Source of the DNA: Acidobacteriota bacterium
Lineage (GTDB): Bacteria > Acidobacteriota > Terriglobia > Bryobacterales > Bryobacteraceae
Direction of reading: 5' to 3'
Assembly: GCA_026393985.1 (NCBI GenBank)
Contig: JAPKZB010000081.1
Span: 1-64,000 of the forward strand
DNA length: 64,000 bases
Both the position numbers and the translations under genes were made by a program. Under the pieces are notes generated by a model. That model did no database searches and had not been told where the DNA came from. It saw only the letters and a program-made list of their open reading frames with translations. This document shows positions 18,965 through 27,330 of the stretch, one piece after another (positions within the stretch are counted from its first letter, which is position 1; each line of letters starts with the position of its first letter).

Positions 18965-19823
18965 TGGCCGCCAGGCCGCGCAGGTTCCAACCACAGATCG
19001 TGCTGCCGGCAAACTTGTCTCCGCCCGGTCCGGACCAGTGGGTTTCAAGCGACAGCCAGCCGCGGTAGCCATCGTTCCACAATCCGGCCACCTGCCCTTT
19101 CCAATCCACCTGACGCGTACCGACCGGGCCCCAGTTCGGCTTGTGGCCATCCATGTGGCAGTCTTTGGCGTGCACGTGCGCAATGCGCTCTTTCGGCAGC
19201 AGGCCGTAGCCGACGGGAAACGGGACTTCACCAGAAACCAGGGCGTTGGCCGGATCCCACACGAGCATCAGGTTGGGGTGCGGCAGAGCGTTCAGCAACC
19301 GGGCGGATTCCGCGGCCGTGGCGATGTTGCAGGCGTGTTCGTTTTCAAGACCGATGATCAAACCGTGCGCGGCCGCCTGGTCGGCCAGATCTTTGAGCGA
19401 GGTGACAATGGCGTCGAAGCACTGCTCGGGCGCCACGGTGCGCCAGTAGCTGAAGACGCGAATCACTTTGGCGCCGAGAAATTTTGCGATGTGGAATGCG
19501 CGCTGCGCGAGGGCCGCCTGATCGTCAATCGTGTACCTGGCGTTGAACATGTCCTGCTGGAAACGGGTGTCCACGTCCGGCGCCCCGGGCAGCGTGCACT
19601 TGAGAATCGGCGAGGCGATGGCAATGACGGTAAACCCCCGGGCGTCGAGCAGGGCCTTGGCGTGAGTCAACTCTTCGTCGGTCAGGTCCATGATGTTCTT
19701 GCCGAAGACCACCCGGAGTTCGGCGCCGGTCATGCCAATGGCGGCCATGGCATCGAGGGCCACGGCGAGGTCGACCGGGGAAAATTCGTCGGTGATTGCT
19801 GCAATAGGGAGTTTGGGTTCCAT
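18960..19823 (-). CDS. Sugar phosphate isomerase/epimerase-type TIM barrel
   Basis: 287 aa, cytoplasmic (no signal). The AP-endonuclease-2/xylose-isomerase-like barrel shows AITDEFSP, GMTGAELR, VIRVFSYW, IGLENEHAC (metal-binding Glu), LMLVWDPANA, RIAHVHAKDC (metal His) and WLSLETHWSG (metal Glu). Such proteins commonly isomerise or epimerise sugar derivatives or inositol catabolites; the substrate cannot be read from sequence. It is divergent from the M20 peptidase gene, with a symmetrical 59-base intergenic region. It has a TACAAT -10-like box starting 10 bases before the ATG. Confidence 0.85.
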   Translation of the reverse strand: MEPKLPIAAITDEFSPVDLAVALDAMAAIGMTGAELRVVFGKNIMDLTDEELTHAKALLDARGFTVIAIASPILKCTLPGAPDVDTRFQQDMFNARYTIDDQAALAQRAFHIAKFLGAKVIRVFSYWRTVAPEQCFDAIVTSLKDLADQAAAHGLIIGLENEHACNIATAAESARLLNALPHPNLMLVWDPANALVSGEVPFPVGYGLLPKERIAHVHAKDCHMDGHKPNWGPVGTRQVDWKGQVAGLWNDGYRGWLSLETHWSGPGGDKFAGSTICGWNLRGLAAM

Positions 19824-19835
19824 GAAACTTGTTAT

Positions 19836-19873
19836 TGTACCGTCGCCGGCGGGGCATCCGGAGCCACGGTACA
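19836..19873. promoter_or_regulatory. Inverted-repeat divergent promoter/operator
   Basis: Arms TGTACCGT (19836-19843) and ACGGTACA (19866-19873) are perfect complements separated by 22 bases. Each arm contains part of an outward-facing -10-like box: TACAAT for the isomerase gene on the minus strand and TACAGT (19870-19875), ending seven bases before the ATG at 19883, for the M20 gene. A shared regulator or simple promoter symmetry would both explain it. Confidence 0.5.
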
Positions 19874-19882
19874 GTAAGAGCG

Positions 19883-21205
19883 ATGACTCCCCTCGACAAG
19901 CTGGTGCAGTTTCTCCGCATCCCCAGCGTTTCCGCCGACCCCGCCCACGCCGCCGACGTTCGCCGCGCCGCCGAGTGGGTAGCCGCCGAACTCGCCGTGC
20001 TGCCCCATGTCGAACTGATCGAAGCCCCGGGGCGCCATCCGCTTGTCTACGCCGAGTCGGTCGCCGCTCCCGGCAAGCCCACTCTGCTGCTCTACGGCCA
20101 CTACGATGTGCAGCCGCCGGACCCGCTCGAGTTGTGGCATTCCCCGCCCTTTGAACCGGTCATCCGCGACAACAACATTTACGCCCGCGGCGCCTGCGAC
20201 GACAAGGGCCAAACCCTGATTCTGCTGACGGCCGTGCGGCAATTGATCGAACGCGACGGGCGCCTGCCCTGCAACATCAAGATCCTGATCGAAGGCGAAG
20301 AGGAGTCCGGCGGCGAGCACATCACCGCCTACGTTCCCGGCCACGCGGAAAAACTGGCCGCCGATGCGGCCCTGATCTGCGATACGGAGATGTTCGCCCC
20401 GGGTCTGCCGGCGCTCTGCGTGGGCCTCCGCGGCATTGTCTACGGCGAGATCCACGTTCAGGGCCCGGCGCAGGACCTGCACAGCGGGGTGTACGGCGGG
20501 GTGGCGCCGAACCCGGTGATGGCCGTGGCCGAGATCCTGACGGCGCTCAAAAACCGCGATGGACACATCACCATCCCCGGCTTCTACGATGCCGTCCGCG
20601 CGCCGAGCCCGGAGGAGAGCCGCGCCTGGGCCACCCTTCCCTTTGACGAAGAGCACTACCGGCGGACGGAGGTTGGCGCCAGCGCGCTCACCGGCGAGCC
20701 CGGCTACAGCGTCTTCGCGCGCACATGGGCCCGCCCCACGCTCGAAGTCCACGGCATCCGCGGCGGCTTCACCGGAGAGGGCGCCAAGACGGTCATCCCC
20801 GCCACGGCCGTTGCCAAAGTCAGCTTACGCCTGGTGCCCGACCAGGACCCGGCGACCGCCGTCGAACAGATTCAGGCAGCCATCGCCGCCGCCACGCCCC
20901 GCGGCGTTACTGCCGAGTTCCGACTGCTGCACGGGGCGCCGCCGGCCAGCGTCGATCCCTCCCATCCTTTGCTTGCCAAGGCCGCCGCAGCGTTGACCGA
21001 GGCCTTCGGGCGCGAGACGGTTTATATCCGCTCGGGCGGTTCGATCCCCATTGTCGGCCTGTTTCAGGAGGCGCTCGGCATACCCAGTATTCTGATGGGC
21101 TTCGGGCTGCCGGACGATGGCCTGCACTCGCCGAACGAAAAGTTCCATCTGCCCAACTTTCACCAAGGGATCGAAACGGTCGAAAAGTTCCTGCTTTCGC
21201 TGTGA
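19883..21205 (+). CDS. M20 family dipeptidase/peptidase
   Basis: 440 aa starting at MTPLDKLVQFLRIPSVS; an upstream in-frame extension lies in the promoter region and is rejected. The zinc aminoacylase/M20 core is complete: LLYGHYDVQPPDPLELW (H and D ligands), ARGACDDKGQ (bridging Asp), EGEEESGGEH (catalytic and ligand Glu), and a C-terminal HSPNEKFHLPNF with the final His ligand. A dimerisation lid domain lies at about residues 185-350. There is no signal peptide, so it acts in the cytoplasm on dipeptides or other amide substrates. Its stop codon directly abuts the stop of the convergent FG-GAP gene. Confidence 0.93.
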   Translation: MTPLDKLVQFLRIPSVSADPAHAADVRRAAEWVAAELAVLPHVELIEAPGRHPLVYAESVAAPGKPTLLLYGHYDVQPPDPLELWHSPPFEPVIRDNNIYARGACDDKGQTLILLTAVRQLIERDGRLPCNIKILIEGEEESGGEHITAYVPGHAEKLAADAALICDTEMFAPGLPALCVGLRGIVYGEIHVQGPAQDLHSGVYGGVAPNPVMAVAEILTALKNRDGHITIPGFYDAVRAPSPEESRAWATLPFDEEHYRRTEVGASALTGEPGYSVFARTWARPTLEVHGIRGGFTGEGAKTVIPATAVAKVSLRLVPDQDPATAVEQIQAAIAAATPRGVTAEFRLLHGAPPASVDPSHPLLAKAAAALTEAFGRETVYIRSGGSIPIVGLFQEALGIPSILMGFGLPDDGLHSPNEKFHLPNFHQGIETVEKFLLSL

Positions 21206-23449
21206 CTAGCGCCGCTTGAGGCGGTTTTCGTACCAGACGACGTTATTCGAGTTCTGTCCGGCGACGAGCACATCAAGGTCGCCGTCGCCATCCATATCCA
21301 CGAGGCGAATGTCATAAGCCGCCTGGTCGAAATAGATTGGCCGCGTCAGAAAGTTCCCTTTGCCATCGTTCTCAAACCAGGCGCAGACCATCGAATCCTT
21401 GGCGCAGGTGACGGCGTCCACGCTGCCGTCTCCGTCGATATCTCCCACGGCCAAGTCATGCGGCCCGGCCAGGGTGGAGTCAATTTCGTGGGCCTGCCAG
21501 GTCGGGGCCTGGTACCAGACCACGCCCACTCCGTGGCCGCGGGTGGCCAGAAAATCCATCTTCCCGTCCCGGTTGACGTCGACGATGGCGATGTTGGTGG
21601 CCCCCTCCTGGCCCTCGGCGATGAGTTGCTTCTTCCATCCGTTCTGAAAGGGGTCCGCCGGGGCCTCCCACCATGCAAACCAGTTGCCGCCGGCGCCCAC
21701 CTTGGCGCCGGCGGCAATGTCACCGCGGCCGTCGCCGTTCACATCGCCAAAACCCATGTAGTGGCTTAGACCCGGCGCATCGCCGGCGGCAAACACCGTG
21801 CGCCGCCAACGCTGGCGAGGGTTCTTCGGCGCCTTGAACCAGGCGATCGAATCGGCATAAACACCCTTGGGCTGGCCGCTGTTGCCGATTACGTCGAGTT
21901 TGCCGTCGCCGTCCACATCGCCGAGCCACAACCCGTGGACGCCGTTGACCACATCATCGATCACGTGCAGGGGCCACCGATCAGTTAAAGGATTCTTTGG
22001 CCGTTCGAGCCAATAGATGAGTCCGGGGGAATACTGCGCGCCGATCCAATCGAGGTCGCCATCGCCGTCGACATCCAGCACCGCCGAATGGATCGCCCAG
22101 GTCCCCTGCTGCAGTACGGTCGGCTTCCAGTCCGGAGCGCTATAGAGCACCGTGCGCAGATTGGTCTGGTCGTTGACGATCACATCCACCTTGCCGTCCC
22201 CCGTGAAGTCTCCGCCTACGGCCGTATGGTTGGCAAAGCCGCTAGTGATCTCGTGCCGCTTCCAAGCGCTCACCGACTCGTTCCAGTAGATCTTCACATT
22301 GGCCGTCTTCCGGCCCACGGCGATGATCTCCGGCCTCCCATCGCCGTTCAGATCTTCCACCGTCAGGTCCTCGGTCGCCATGCCGCCATCGTCGACCAGC
22401 AGCGACCGGACCCACTTCCCATCGCGGGTCCGATGGTAGACCGCGACGCCGAAGTTCTTTTCGCGCCAGCCCACCACGAGTTCGTCGCCGCCATCGCCGT
22501 CGAGGTCGCCCCAGCCCAGGGCATGGGCCTGCGCCAGGCGCTCTTCGATAAACTGCCGCGGCCACTCCTTGCCGTCCCACGGCCGCGGGCCGCGGGCGGG
22601 GGGCGCGCCCTGCGGCTGCAGCTTCGGCATGGGCTCCTCATAGAGCACGATGCCATTGCCGTGCCAGGGCTCGACGGTGGCGAAGGCGCGCTGCAGGCCG
22701 TTCAGCCGGCCCAGCTTCACTTCGCCCGGAGATCCTTCGCCAATCCTCCGCTTACTCCACTGCGCGTTCTCTTTCTCAATCACGAAGAGCCCCTCCCGGG
22801 CGGCCACGATGATCTCGTCGCGCCCGTCGCCGTCAAAGTCGGTGGCAATCAGGTTATGGGCGATGTGCAGCGACTCATCAGCCACCTCCATGGGCCACTT
22901 GCCGGCGTAGGGGTCGGCGGGCACGCGGAAGACGAGCACGCGAGCTCCGGCGCCTTCCCAGTCCGGTTTCCGTTCATTGCCGCGCCCGTGCAGCGGCATC
23001 ACGATCAGCTCTTTTTTGCCATCGCCGTCCACGTCGCCGAAGCGCATCCGGTGCAGCGTCGGCTCCTCGCCAAGCGGCGTATAGGTCCAGGCGCCATTCC
23101 TGCGGCCGATCCATTGCAGACTGCCGCCGGTCGCCGTGTTGGTCGGCTGCCAGTCGGCGCCGAGCGCCACGTCGACCTGGCCGTCGCCATCGACATCATG
23201 CACGGCTAAAGCGACATTGTCTTTTTTGGACACCCCGTCGAGAATGACGTGTTTAGCCCAGGTCGGGTTCTCATACCAGACGACCTGCGTTGGATTGATC
23301 GCCACCACATCCGGTTTGCCGTCCGCGTTGATGTCGGCCGTCGTGACGGCGTACACCACGCCAAAGTCTTTTTGAATCTCCTGCGCGCGGAACCGCAACT
23401 CCGCCGCGCCGGGAGCCGCCAGCAGCAACAGCAACCAAATGGATTTCAT
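21206..23449 (-). CDS. Secreted FG-GAP/VCBS-repeat protein
   Basis: 747 aa. The signal peptide is MKSIWLLLLLAAPGAA. The whole mature part is built of about a dozen FG-GAP/VCBS repeats with calcium-binding loops of the form DVDGDGKxDV (for example DINADGKPDVVAI, DVDGDGDLDWIGA, DMDGDGDLDVLVA), expected to fold as integrin-alpha-like beta-propellers. These are usually extracellular carbohydrate- or protein-binding modules; no enzymatic motif is visible. A TAGAAT box ends six bases before the ATG. It converges with no spacer on the M20 peptidase. Confidence 0.9.
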   Translation of the reverse strand: MKSIWLLLLLAAPGAAELRFRAQEIQKDFGVVYAVTTADINADGKPDVVAINPTQVVWYENPTWAKHVILDGVSKKDNVALAVHDVDGDGQVDVALGADWQPTNTATGGSLQWIGRRNGAWTYTPLGEEPTLHRMRFGDVDGDGKKELIVMPLHGRGNERKPDWEGAGARVLVFRVPADPYAGKWPMEVADESLHIAHNLIATDFDGDGRDEIIVAAREGLFVIEKENAQWSKRRIGEGSPGEVKLGRLNGLQRAFATVEPWHGNGIVLYEEPMPKLQPQGAPPARGPRPWDGKEWPRQFIEERLAQAHALGWGDLDGDGGDELVVGWREKNFGVAVYHRTRDGKWVRSLLVDDGGMATEDLTVEDLNGDGRPEIIAVGRKTANVKIYWNESVSAWKRHEITSGFANHTAVGGDFTGDGKVDVIVNDQTNLRTVLYSAPDWKPTVLQQGTWAIHSAVLDVDGDGDLDWIGAQYSPGLIYWLERPKNPLTDRWPLHVIDDVVNGVHGLWLGDVDGDGKLDVIGNSGQPKGVYADSIAWFKAPKNPRQRWRRTVFAAGDAPGLSHYMGFGDVNGDGRGDIAAGAKVGAGGNWFAWWEAPADPFQNGWKKQLIAEGQEGATNIAIVDVNRDGKMDFLATRGHGVGVVWYQAPTWQAHEIDSTLAGPHDLAVGDIDGDGSVDAVTCAKDSMVCAWFENDGKGNFLTRPIYFDQAAYDIRLVDMDGDGDLDVLVAGQNSNNVVWYENRLKRR

Positions 23450-23455
23450 GAGCGC

Positions 23456-23461
23456 ATTCTA
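23456..23461 (-). promoter_or_regulatory. TAGAAT -10-like box (candidate leaderless start)
   Basis: TAGAAT on the minus strand ends six bases before the ATG at 23449, and no Shine-Dalgarno sequence fits in between. This is one of a recurring set of TAnnnT boxes very close to start codons in this window. Confidence 0.55.
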
Positions 23462-23466
23462 GCCCA

Positions 23467-24528
23467 TCAGCGCCGGTGGAGAACCGCCCGGTCCATCTGC
23501 TCGCGGCCGTTGCGGAAGCCGAGAGCGACCGGGGCGAATTGGACCACCGGCAATCCGACGGCGCCGCCAAAGACCTTGGCGGCGAAGCGTCCGTCGTTGT
23601 GCAGCAGGCAGCCGCCGGGCCGTAGGGCGCGGGCCATGCCGGCGAGCGCGAGCAACAAACCGCGGTCGTCGAGGTAGACAAACAGGTTGGTGGCTATGGC
23701 CAGATCGTACGCTCCGGTGGCCGGTATCTCATCCGTTATATCAGCTTCGACCGCGCAGCGCTTCCGACCGCGCAGAAAGGCGAGGACCTCCGGCCGCACG
23801 TCCACGGCGTCGATGGCGACGTCGGGCCCGAAGCGCTGGCGCAGCCAGTCCCACTGGGGTTGTTCTAGGGGGGCGGCGTCGTCGAAGCCTTCGCGCCGCG
23901 TCAGGTCCAGGCCGGGTCCGGCGAGCAGAATCCGTTTCGGCTGGCCGAGGTGCGGCGAGGCGGTGGTGAGGACGGCCGTATTGGCGCGGGCGGAGTCGGC
24001 CAGCAGGCCACGGCGCTGGTAGAGCGCGTTGACGGCTTCGGGCGCCTGTTCGCCCAGCAGGCGTTCGCGCAGAAACGCCATCGTGTGGTCGTAACAGCGC
24101 TCCAGAGTCCAATCGGCCGGCAGGGTCCGGGTGAGCCCTGCCACCAATCGGAGTCTTTCGTCAGGGCCGTCCTCGGCTGCCTTGGCCGCGGCGCGCCAGG
24201 CGGCTAACCGCTGCGCCACTTCGGCGGGTAGGTGCTGGTTTGGCAGACGGGCAAGGCCGAGAGGGGCGAGCGGTGGAAGGATGGTAAAGCTGCGCGATTG
24301 GAGCAGGTAGTAGGTGATCTGTTCGGCGCTGCCGGCGACGATGCGCCTGGTCAGGGTCGCGCGCTGGGCGGTGCGGTAGGCTGGGAACGTCTCGGCCGTA
24401 ACGCCAAGGTCCGCGGCCAGAGCGCGGGCCGGGGGCGGCAGATCGGAGTAGAGGAGCGCGACCGGTGATGCCGGGCACGCTCCCAGTAATGTGCCGATCG
24501 TACCGATCCACCCGCGGCGAGTATCCAT
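23467..24528 (-). CDS. Class I SAM-dependent methyltransferase-like protein
   Basis: 353 aa. The C-terminal part (about residues 200-345) looks like a Rossmann-type methyltransferase: ILLAGPGLDLTRREGFDD in the glycine-rich motif I position, AIDAVDVRPEVL (acidic motif II), YDLAIATNLFVYLDDRG, and ARALRPGGCLLHNDG (motif V/VI, typical LRPGG). The N-terminal 180 residues are helical without recognised motifs. Motif I departs from the usual GxGxG, so SAM binding is probable rather than certain. A short stretch at the start may be a weak signal (GWIGTIGTLLGACPASPVALL). The substrate is unknown. A TACCCT box ends eight bases before the ATG. Confidence 0.7.
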   Translation of the reverse strand: MDTRRGWIGTIGTLLGACPASPVALLYSDLPPPARALAADLGVTAETFPAYRTAQRATLTRRIVAGSAEQITYYLLQSRSFTILPPLAPLGLARLPNQHLPAEVAQRLAAWRAAAKAAEDGPDERLRLVAGLTRTLPADWTLERCYDHTMAFLRERLLGEQAPEAVNALYQRRGLLADSARANTAVLTTASPHLGQPKRILLAGPGLDLTRREGFDDAAPLEQPQWDWLRQRFGPDVAIDAVDVRPEVLAFLRGRKRCAVEADITDEIPATGAYDLAIATNLFVYLDDRGLLLALAGMARALRPGGCLLHNDGRFAAKVFGGAVGLPVVQFAPVALGFRNGREQMDRAVLHRR

Positions 24529-24536
24529 TCTTGGTC

Positions 24537-24542
24537 AGGGTA
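24537..24542 (-). promoter_or_regulatory. TACCCT -10-like box upstream of the methyltransferase-like gene
   Basis: TACCCT on the minus strand ends eight bases before the ATG at 24528. The rest of the gap to 24739 (about 200 bases) holds no feature I can name beyond the promoter needed for the plus-strand gene at 24740. Confidence 0.45.
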
Positions 24543-24739
24543 CCAAAGGGATAGGACTGCAATTGGCGGCGTACCAGGGGCGAGAGCGCAACCAACTTGA
24601 CTTATCCGGTTTTCTCGGGTGAACCCCCAGGATTTGTGACAGTAGACCCTTCCTGGATCGGGAGTAGTAAGGGATTTCGCGTCTGGCTGAAAAACTCCTG
24701 AACCATTACGATTAAAATGAGAGGATTAATCCAAAACCA

Positions 24740-26497
24740 ATGCAATGCCTGCAGTGTGGCGTGGCGATGGCGCTATTGCATAAGCTCCGCAACGCCACGA
24801 CCTTCTGCTCGGAAGAGTGTCGCCGCAAGTATCAGGACGAGTCGAACCAACTGGCGATGTCCCGGTTGATGCATCATCGCCGGCCGAAGCTCAGCAGCCA
24901 CCATGCAAAGGCATCTTCGGATACGGCAACCGTTGGTCTTGTTTCTGCTGGAGACCTTCCTCTAGCCTCGTTTCTGCCGCTAGTGGCTTTGGCTTGCATC
25001 GACACGCAGCCTGTTGCCCCGCCTCTAGACTGGGAGCAGCGCAGCCGGAGCGAGGTTTTTCCTACCCGGGGTGACGAGGTTCTGCACTCGCTGCTGGCGC
25101 TGGAGTTTGCGCAGTTGCAGCAGCAGTACCCGCTGCTGGGTACTCCGCTTCCGGTAAGAACGGAGTTGCAGCCGATGGCAGCTCCGGAGGTATTGGCCAA
25201 CCACGCGCCGGCTAGCCCCGTGGCGTCCACCGTCAAATCAGCCGCGGCAGGCAAGAGACCGAAGAAGGCGAAGGCGGCCGAAACGCCGAAGCGGCTTGCC
25301 GATGAGCCGGCCACTCGAAAGATCGCTGCGCCGCGGCGGGAGCGGCGGCGGGCGGAGAACAAGCAGGACAAGGCCAAGGCGGCGCTGGAACCGGTGATCG
25401 AGAAGGTGGCAGAGGTGGTGGTTCCGGCCGCAACGCCTGCCGAAGCGGTTCCGATCGCAGCGGCGGCGCCCGTCAAATGGCCTGAGCCCCTTAGTTCGCC
25501 CGCCTCTGAAACCCCAACCCAGCGCTCACCGATCGGAGAGCTTTGGGGCCGCGCGCCCCGCTGGCAGAGGGTTGCCATGGCGGGGGTCGTTTTGTGTTCT
25601 CTTGGCGCCGGGGTAGGCGCTCTACTCCGGAATTCTAATCAGCAACCGGCGCCTTCGCGCCCCCCCTTCGCACTGGCGAACGCGGGACTTCCGTTCGACA
25701 CGAAGGATTGGTCGGAAGAGCGGGCTACGGACCAAGTTGGCGCGGCGATGGACCGCCGGTTCTCGCTCTACCGGCAGTCGAAAGCGCGGAAGGACTACGC
25801 GATCGACTTTGAAGCGGCGATCGATCAGCGTCCGCTCAACTGGGTTGTCCGCGCGCAGGATGGGGAAAACTACTATTGCATGAAACTGCAATGGGATCCC
25901 TCGGGGACGGCGAAGCTTGTTCGGTTTGCGGTGATCCATGGGAAGCAGGACCGCCAGACGCAGATTGCGTTAGCGAAATTGCCGATGCCTTCGGCGGGTT
26001 GGTACGGGGTTCGAGTGGAAGCTTCGGGCGCCACCATCAAAACGCTCATCAATGGAACGGTGGTGGATGCCTGGGTTGACAGCCGGCTGGCGCAAGGAGC
26101 GGCGGGCTTCACGACGGAGCGGGGAGAGCAGGCGGTGATCCGCTCGGCGCGGGTCTCGTTTCCGGTCGAGAGCAAAACGCCAAGCAAGGGCGAACAGCCG
26201 CAGGCAAAGCTCTTCCCGTTGTCATTGCCGGTCCTGAGCCCGATTCCGGGGCAAAGCGTCCTGCTCCCCATCGAGAGCAGCCACCTCGCCGGGATCGCTG
26301 CTTCGACGGCCTCGAGCGACGAGTCGGAATGTGCCCGGCAAGGCTCGATAATTCTCGCGCACTGGCAGACTCCGGCTGACAAAACCACCACAGGGGAATT
26401 GGGAGTGTGTCAACTTCAGATGAGCGCCTTAGCTGCTTACCAGGCGAGTTTTGCGGAAGCCTTCAGCGGACCGGCTTTGCAGGGCGAAACCAACTAA
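24740..26497 (+). CDS. Zinc-finger, membrane-spanning protein with LamG-like C-terminal domain
   Basis: 585 aa, not a family I can name. The N-terminus has CLQC and FCSEECRRKY (C3, C6, C23, C27), a TRASH/FCS-like treble-clef zinc finger. Residues about 60-275 are Ala/Pro/Lys-rich and probably disordered. One transmembrane helix lies near 275-297 (RVAMAGVVLCSLGAGVGALL). The extracytoplasmic part (about 305-475) resembles a concanavalin-like/LamG domain (DFEAAIDQRPLNWVVRAQDGENYYCMKLQW, GWYGVRVEASGATIKTLINGTVVDAW). The layout, cytoplasmic zinc finger to periplasmic beta-sandwich, suggests a transmembrane sensor, but this is inference. GAGAGGA lies upstream of the ATG. Confidence 0.8.
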   Translation: MQCLQCGVAMALLHKLRNATTFCSEECRRKYQDESNQLAMSRLMHHRRPKLSSHHAKASSDTATVGLVSAGDLPLASFLPLVALACIDTQPVAPPLDWEQRSRSEVFPTRGDEVLHSLLALEFAQLQQQYPLLGTPLPVRTELQPMAAPEVLANHAPASPVASTVKSAAAGKRPKKAKAAETPKRLADEPATRKIAAPRRERRRAENKQDKAKAALEPVIEKVAEVVVPAATPAEAVPIAAAAPVKWPEPLSSPASETPTQRSPIGELWGRAPRWQRVAMAGVVLCSLGAGVGALLRNSNQQPAPSRPPFALANAGLPFDTKDWSEERATDQVGAAMDRRFSLYRQSKARKDYAIDFEAAIDQRPLNWVVRAQDGENYYCMKLQWDPSGTAKLVRFAVIHGKQDRQTQIALAKLPMPSAGWYGVRVEASGATIKTLINGTVVDAWVDSRLAQGAAGFTTERGEQAVIRSARVSFPVESKTPSKGEQPQAKLFPLSLPVLSPIPGQSVLLPIESSHLAGIAASTASSDESECARQGSIILAHWQTPADKTTTGELGVCQLQMSALAAYQASFAEAFSGPALQGETN

Positions 26498-26507
26498 ACC
26501 GGAAAAT

Positions 26508-27206
26508 TTAGACGGCAAAGCGGGGTCGCCCGGCGCGAACCGCGACCGCTTCGGCGTAGTGCAGAATCGGAGGCGCCGGGGGCAGGTCGAGCCCCATCCA
26601 AGCCGTCATGTTCAACTCCGCAATCGAGGCGGCAGCCGGCTGCAGGGGCCAGGGCGGATGGCCAATCTCTCCGTAGACCAGACGCCCGCCCGGGGTTTGC
26701 GAATAGAGCCGGTAGCGCTCGGTGAGCCAGTGGTCATGAGTCCCGGGCTGGGACAGTCGCGGCGGGCCAGTGGGCCCGTACTCGACATCGAGCGAGGCGG
26801 GAGCCGTCCGCCAGTCGGTGCGCCGGGAACGGTAACGGATTCGCTGCCCCTGCCGCTCGGCTGAGATGACGGCATCGAAATAGGGAAGGTAGTAGGTCAA
26901 CCGGGCGCCGCGAACGCTGAGCCAACTCGTGGCGTCCAGGCTGAAGAACCAGACTCCCGGCTGGCCCCGGTAACGGACGTAGGTGCGCACGTTCAACTCG
27001 AGGAAATTGCTTACCCCCGGCAGCACGGGACAGAAGCGGGGCGCCGTACCCGCCATGCGGAAAGGCACCACCCCGAGCCACGCCTGTCCGTCGAAGGTGT
27101 CGAGTTCGAGGTCGGGGTGCAACTGCGCGGCCAGCGGCGCGGCGGGCACGGGCCAATGGGCAAACAACAACTGTTCCCAGCGCATCCGGAGCACCCAAGC
27201 CTGCAT
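26508..27206 (-). CDS. YqjF/DUF2071 family protein
   Basis: 232 aa, no signal. It matches DUF2071 along its length: WEQLLFAHWPVP, LELDTFDGQAWLGVVPFRMAG, FLELNVRTYVRYRGQPGVWFFSLDATS and a C-terminal ILHYAEAVAVRAGRPR. This family has a lipocalin-like or acetoacetate-decarboxylase-like fold and no firmly known function. It is convergent with the 585-aa zinc-finger gene, 10 bases apart. A CATAAT/TAATGA sequence lies directly before the ATG. Confidence 0.88.
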   Translation of the reverse strand: MQAWVLRMRWEQLLFAHWPVPAAPLAAQLHPDLELDTFDGQAWLGVVPFRMAGTAPRFCPVLPGVSNFLELNVRTYVRYRGQPGVWFFSLDATSWLSVRGARLTYYLPYFDAVISAERQGQRIRYRSRRTDWRTAPASLDVEYGPTGPPRLSQPGTHDHWLTERYRLYSQTPGGRLVYGEIGHPPWPLQPAAASIAELNMTAWMGLDLPPAPPILHYAEAVAVRAGRPRFAV

Positions 27207-27298
27207 ATCTCATTATGACGGTGCGGAAGTGTTTTGGAGGCAAAAAGTTGACGTATCGGAAGGGCGCGTGCTGCGTCTATAAGGCAAGGACCGTCTGA

Positions 27299-27304
27299 TA
27301 CACT
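27299..27304 (+). promoter_or_regulatory. TACACT -10-like box upstream of the S41-like gene
   Basis: GATACACT, containing TACACT, lies 26 bases before the TTG start at 27331. Here a normal leader with a strong GGGAGG ribosome-binding site (27319-27324) fits between box and start, in contrast to the leaderless-looking genes. Confidence 0.45.
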
Positions 27305-27330
27305 AAGGTTGAAGTTCCGGGAGGCACATT

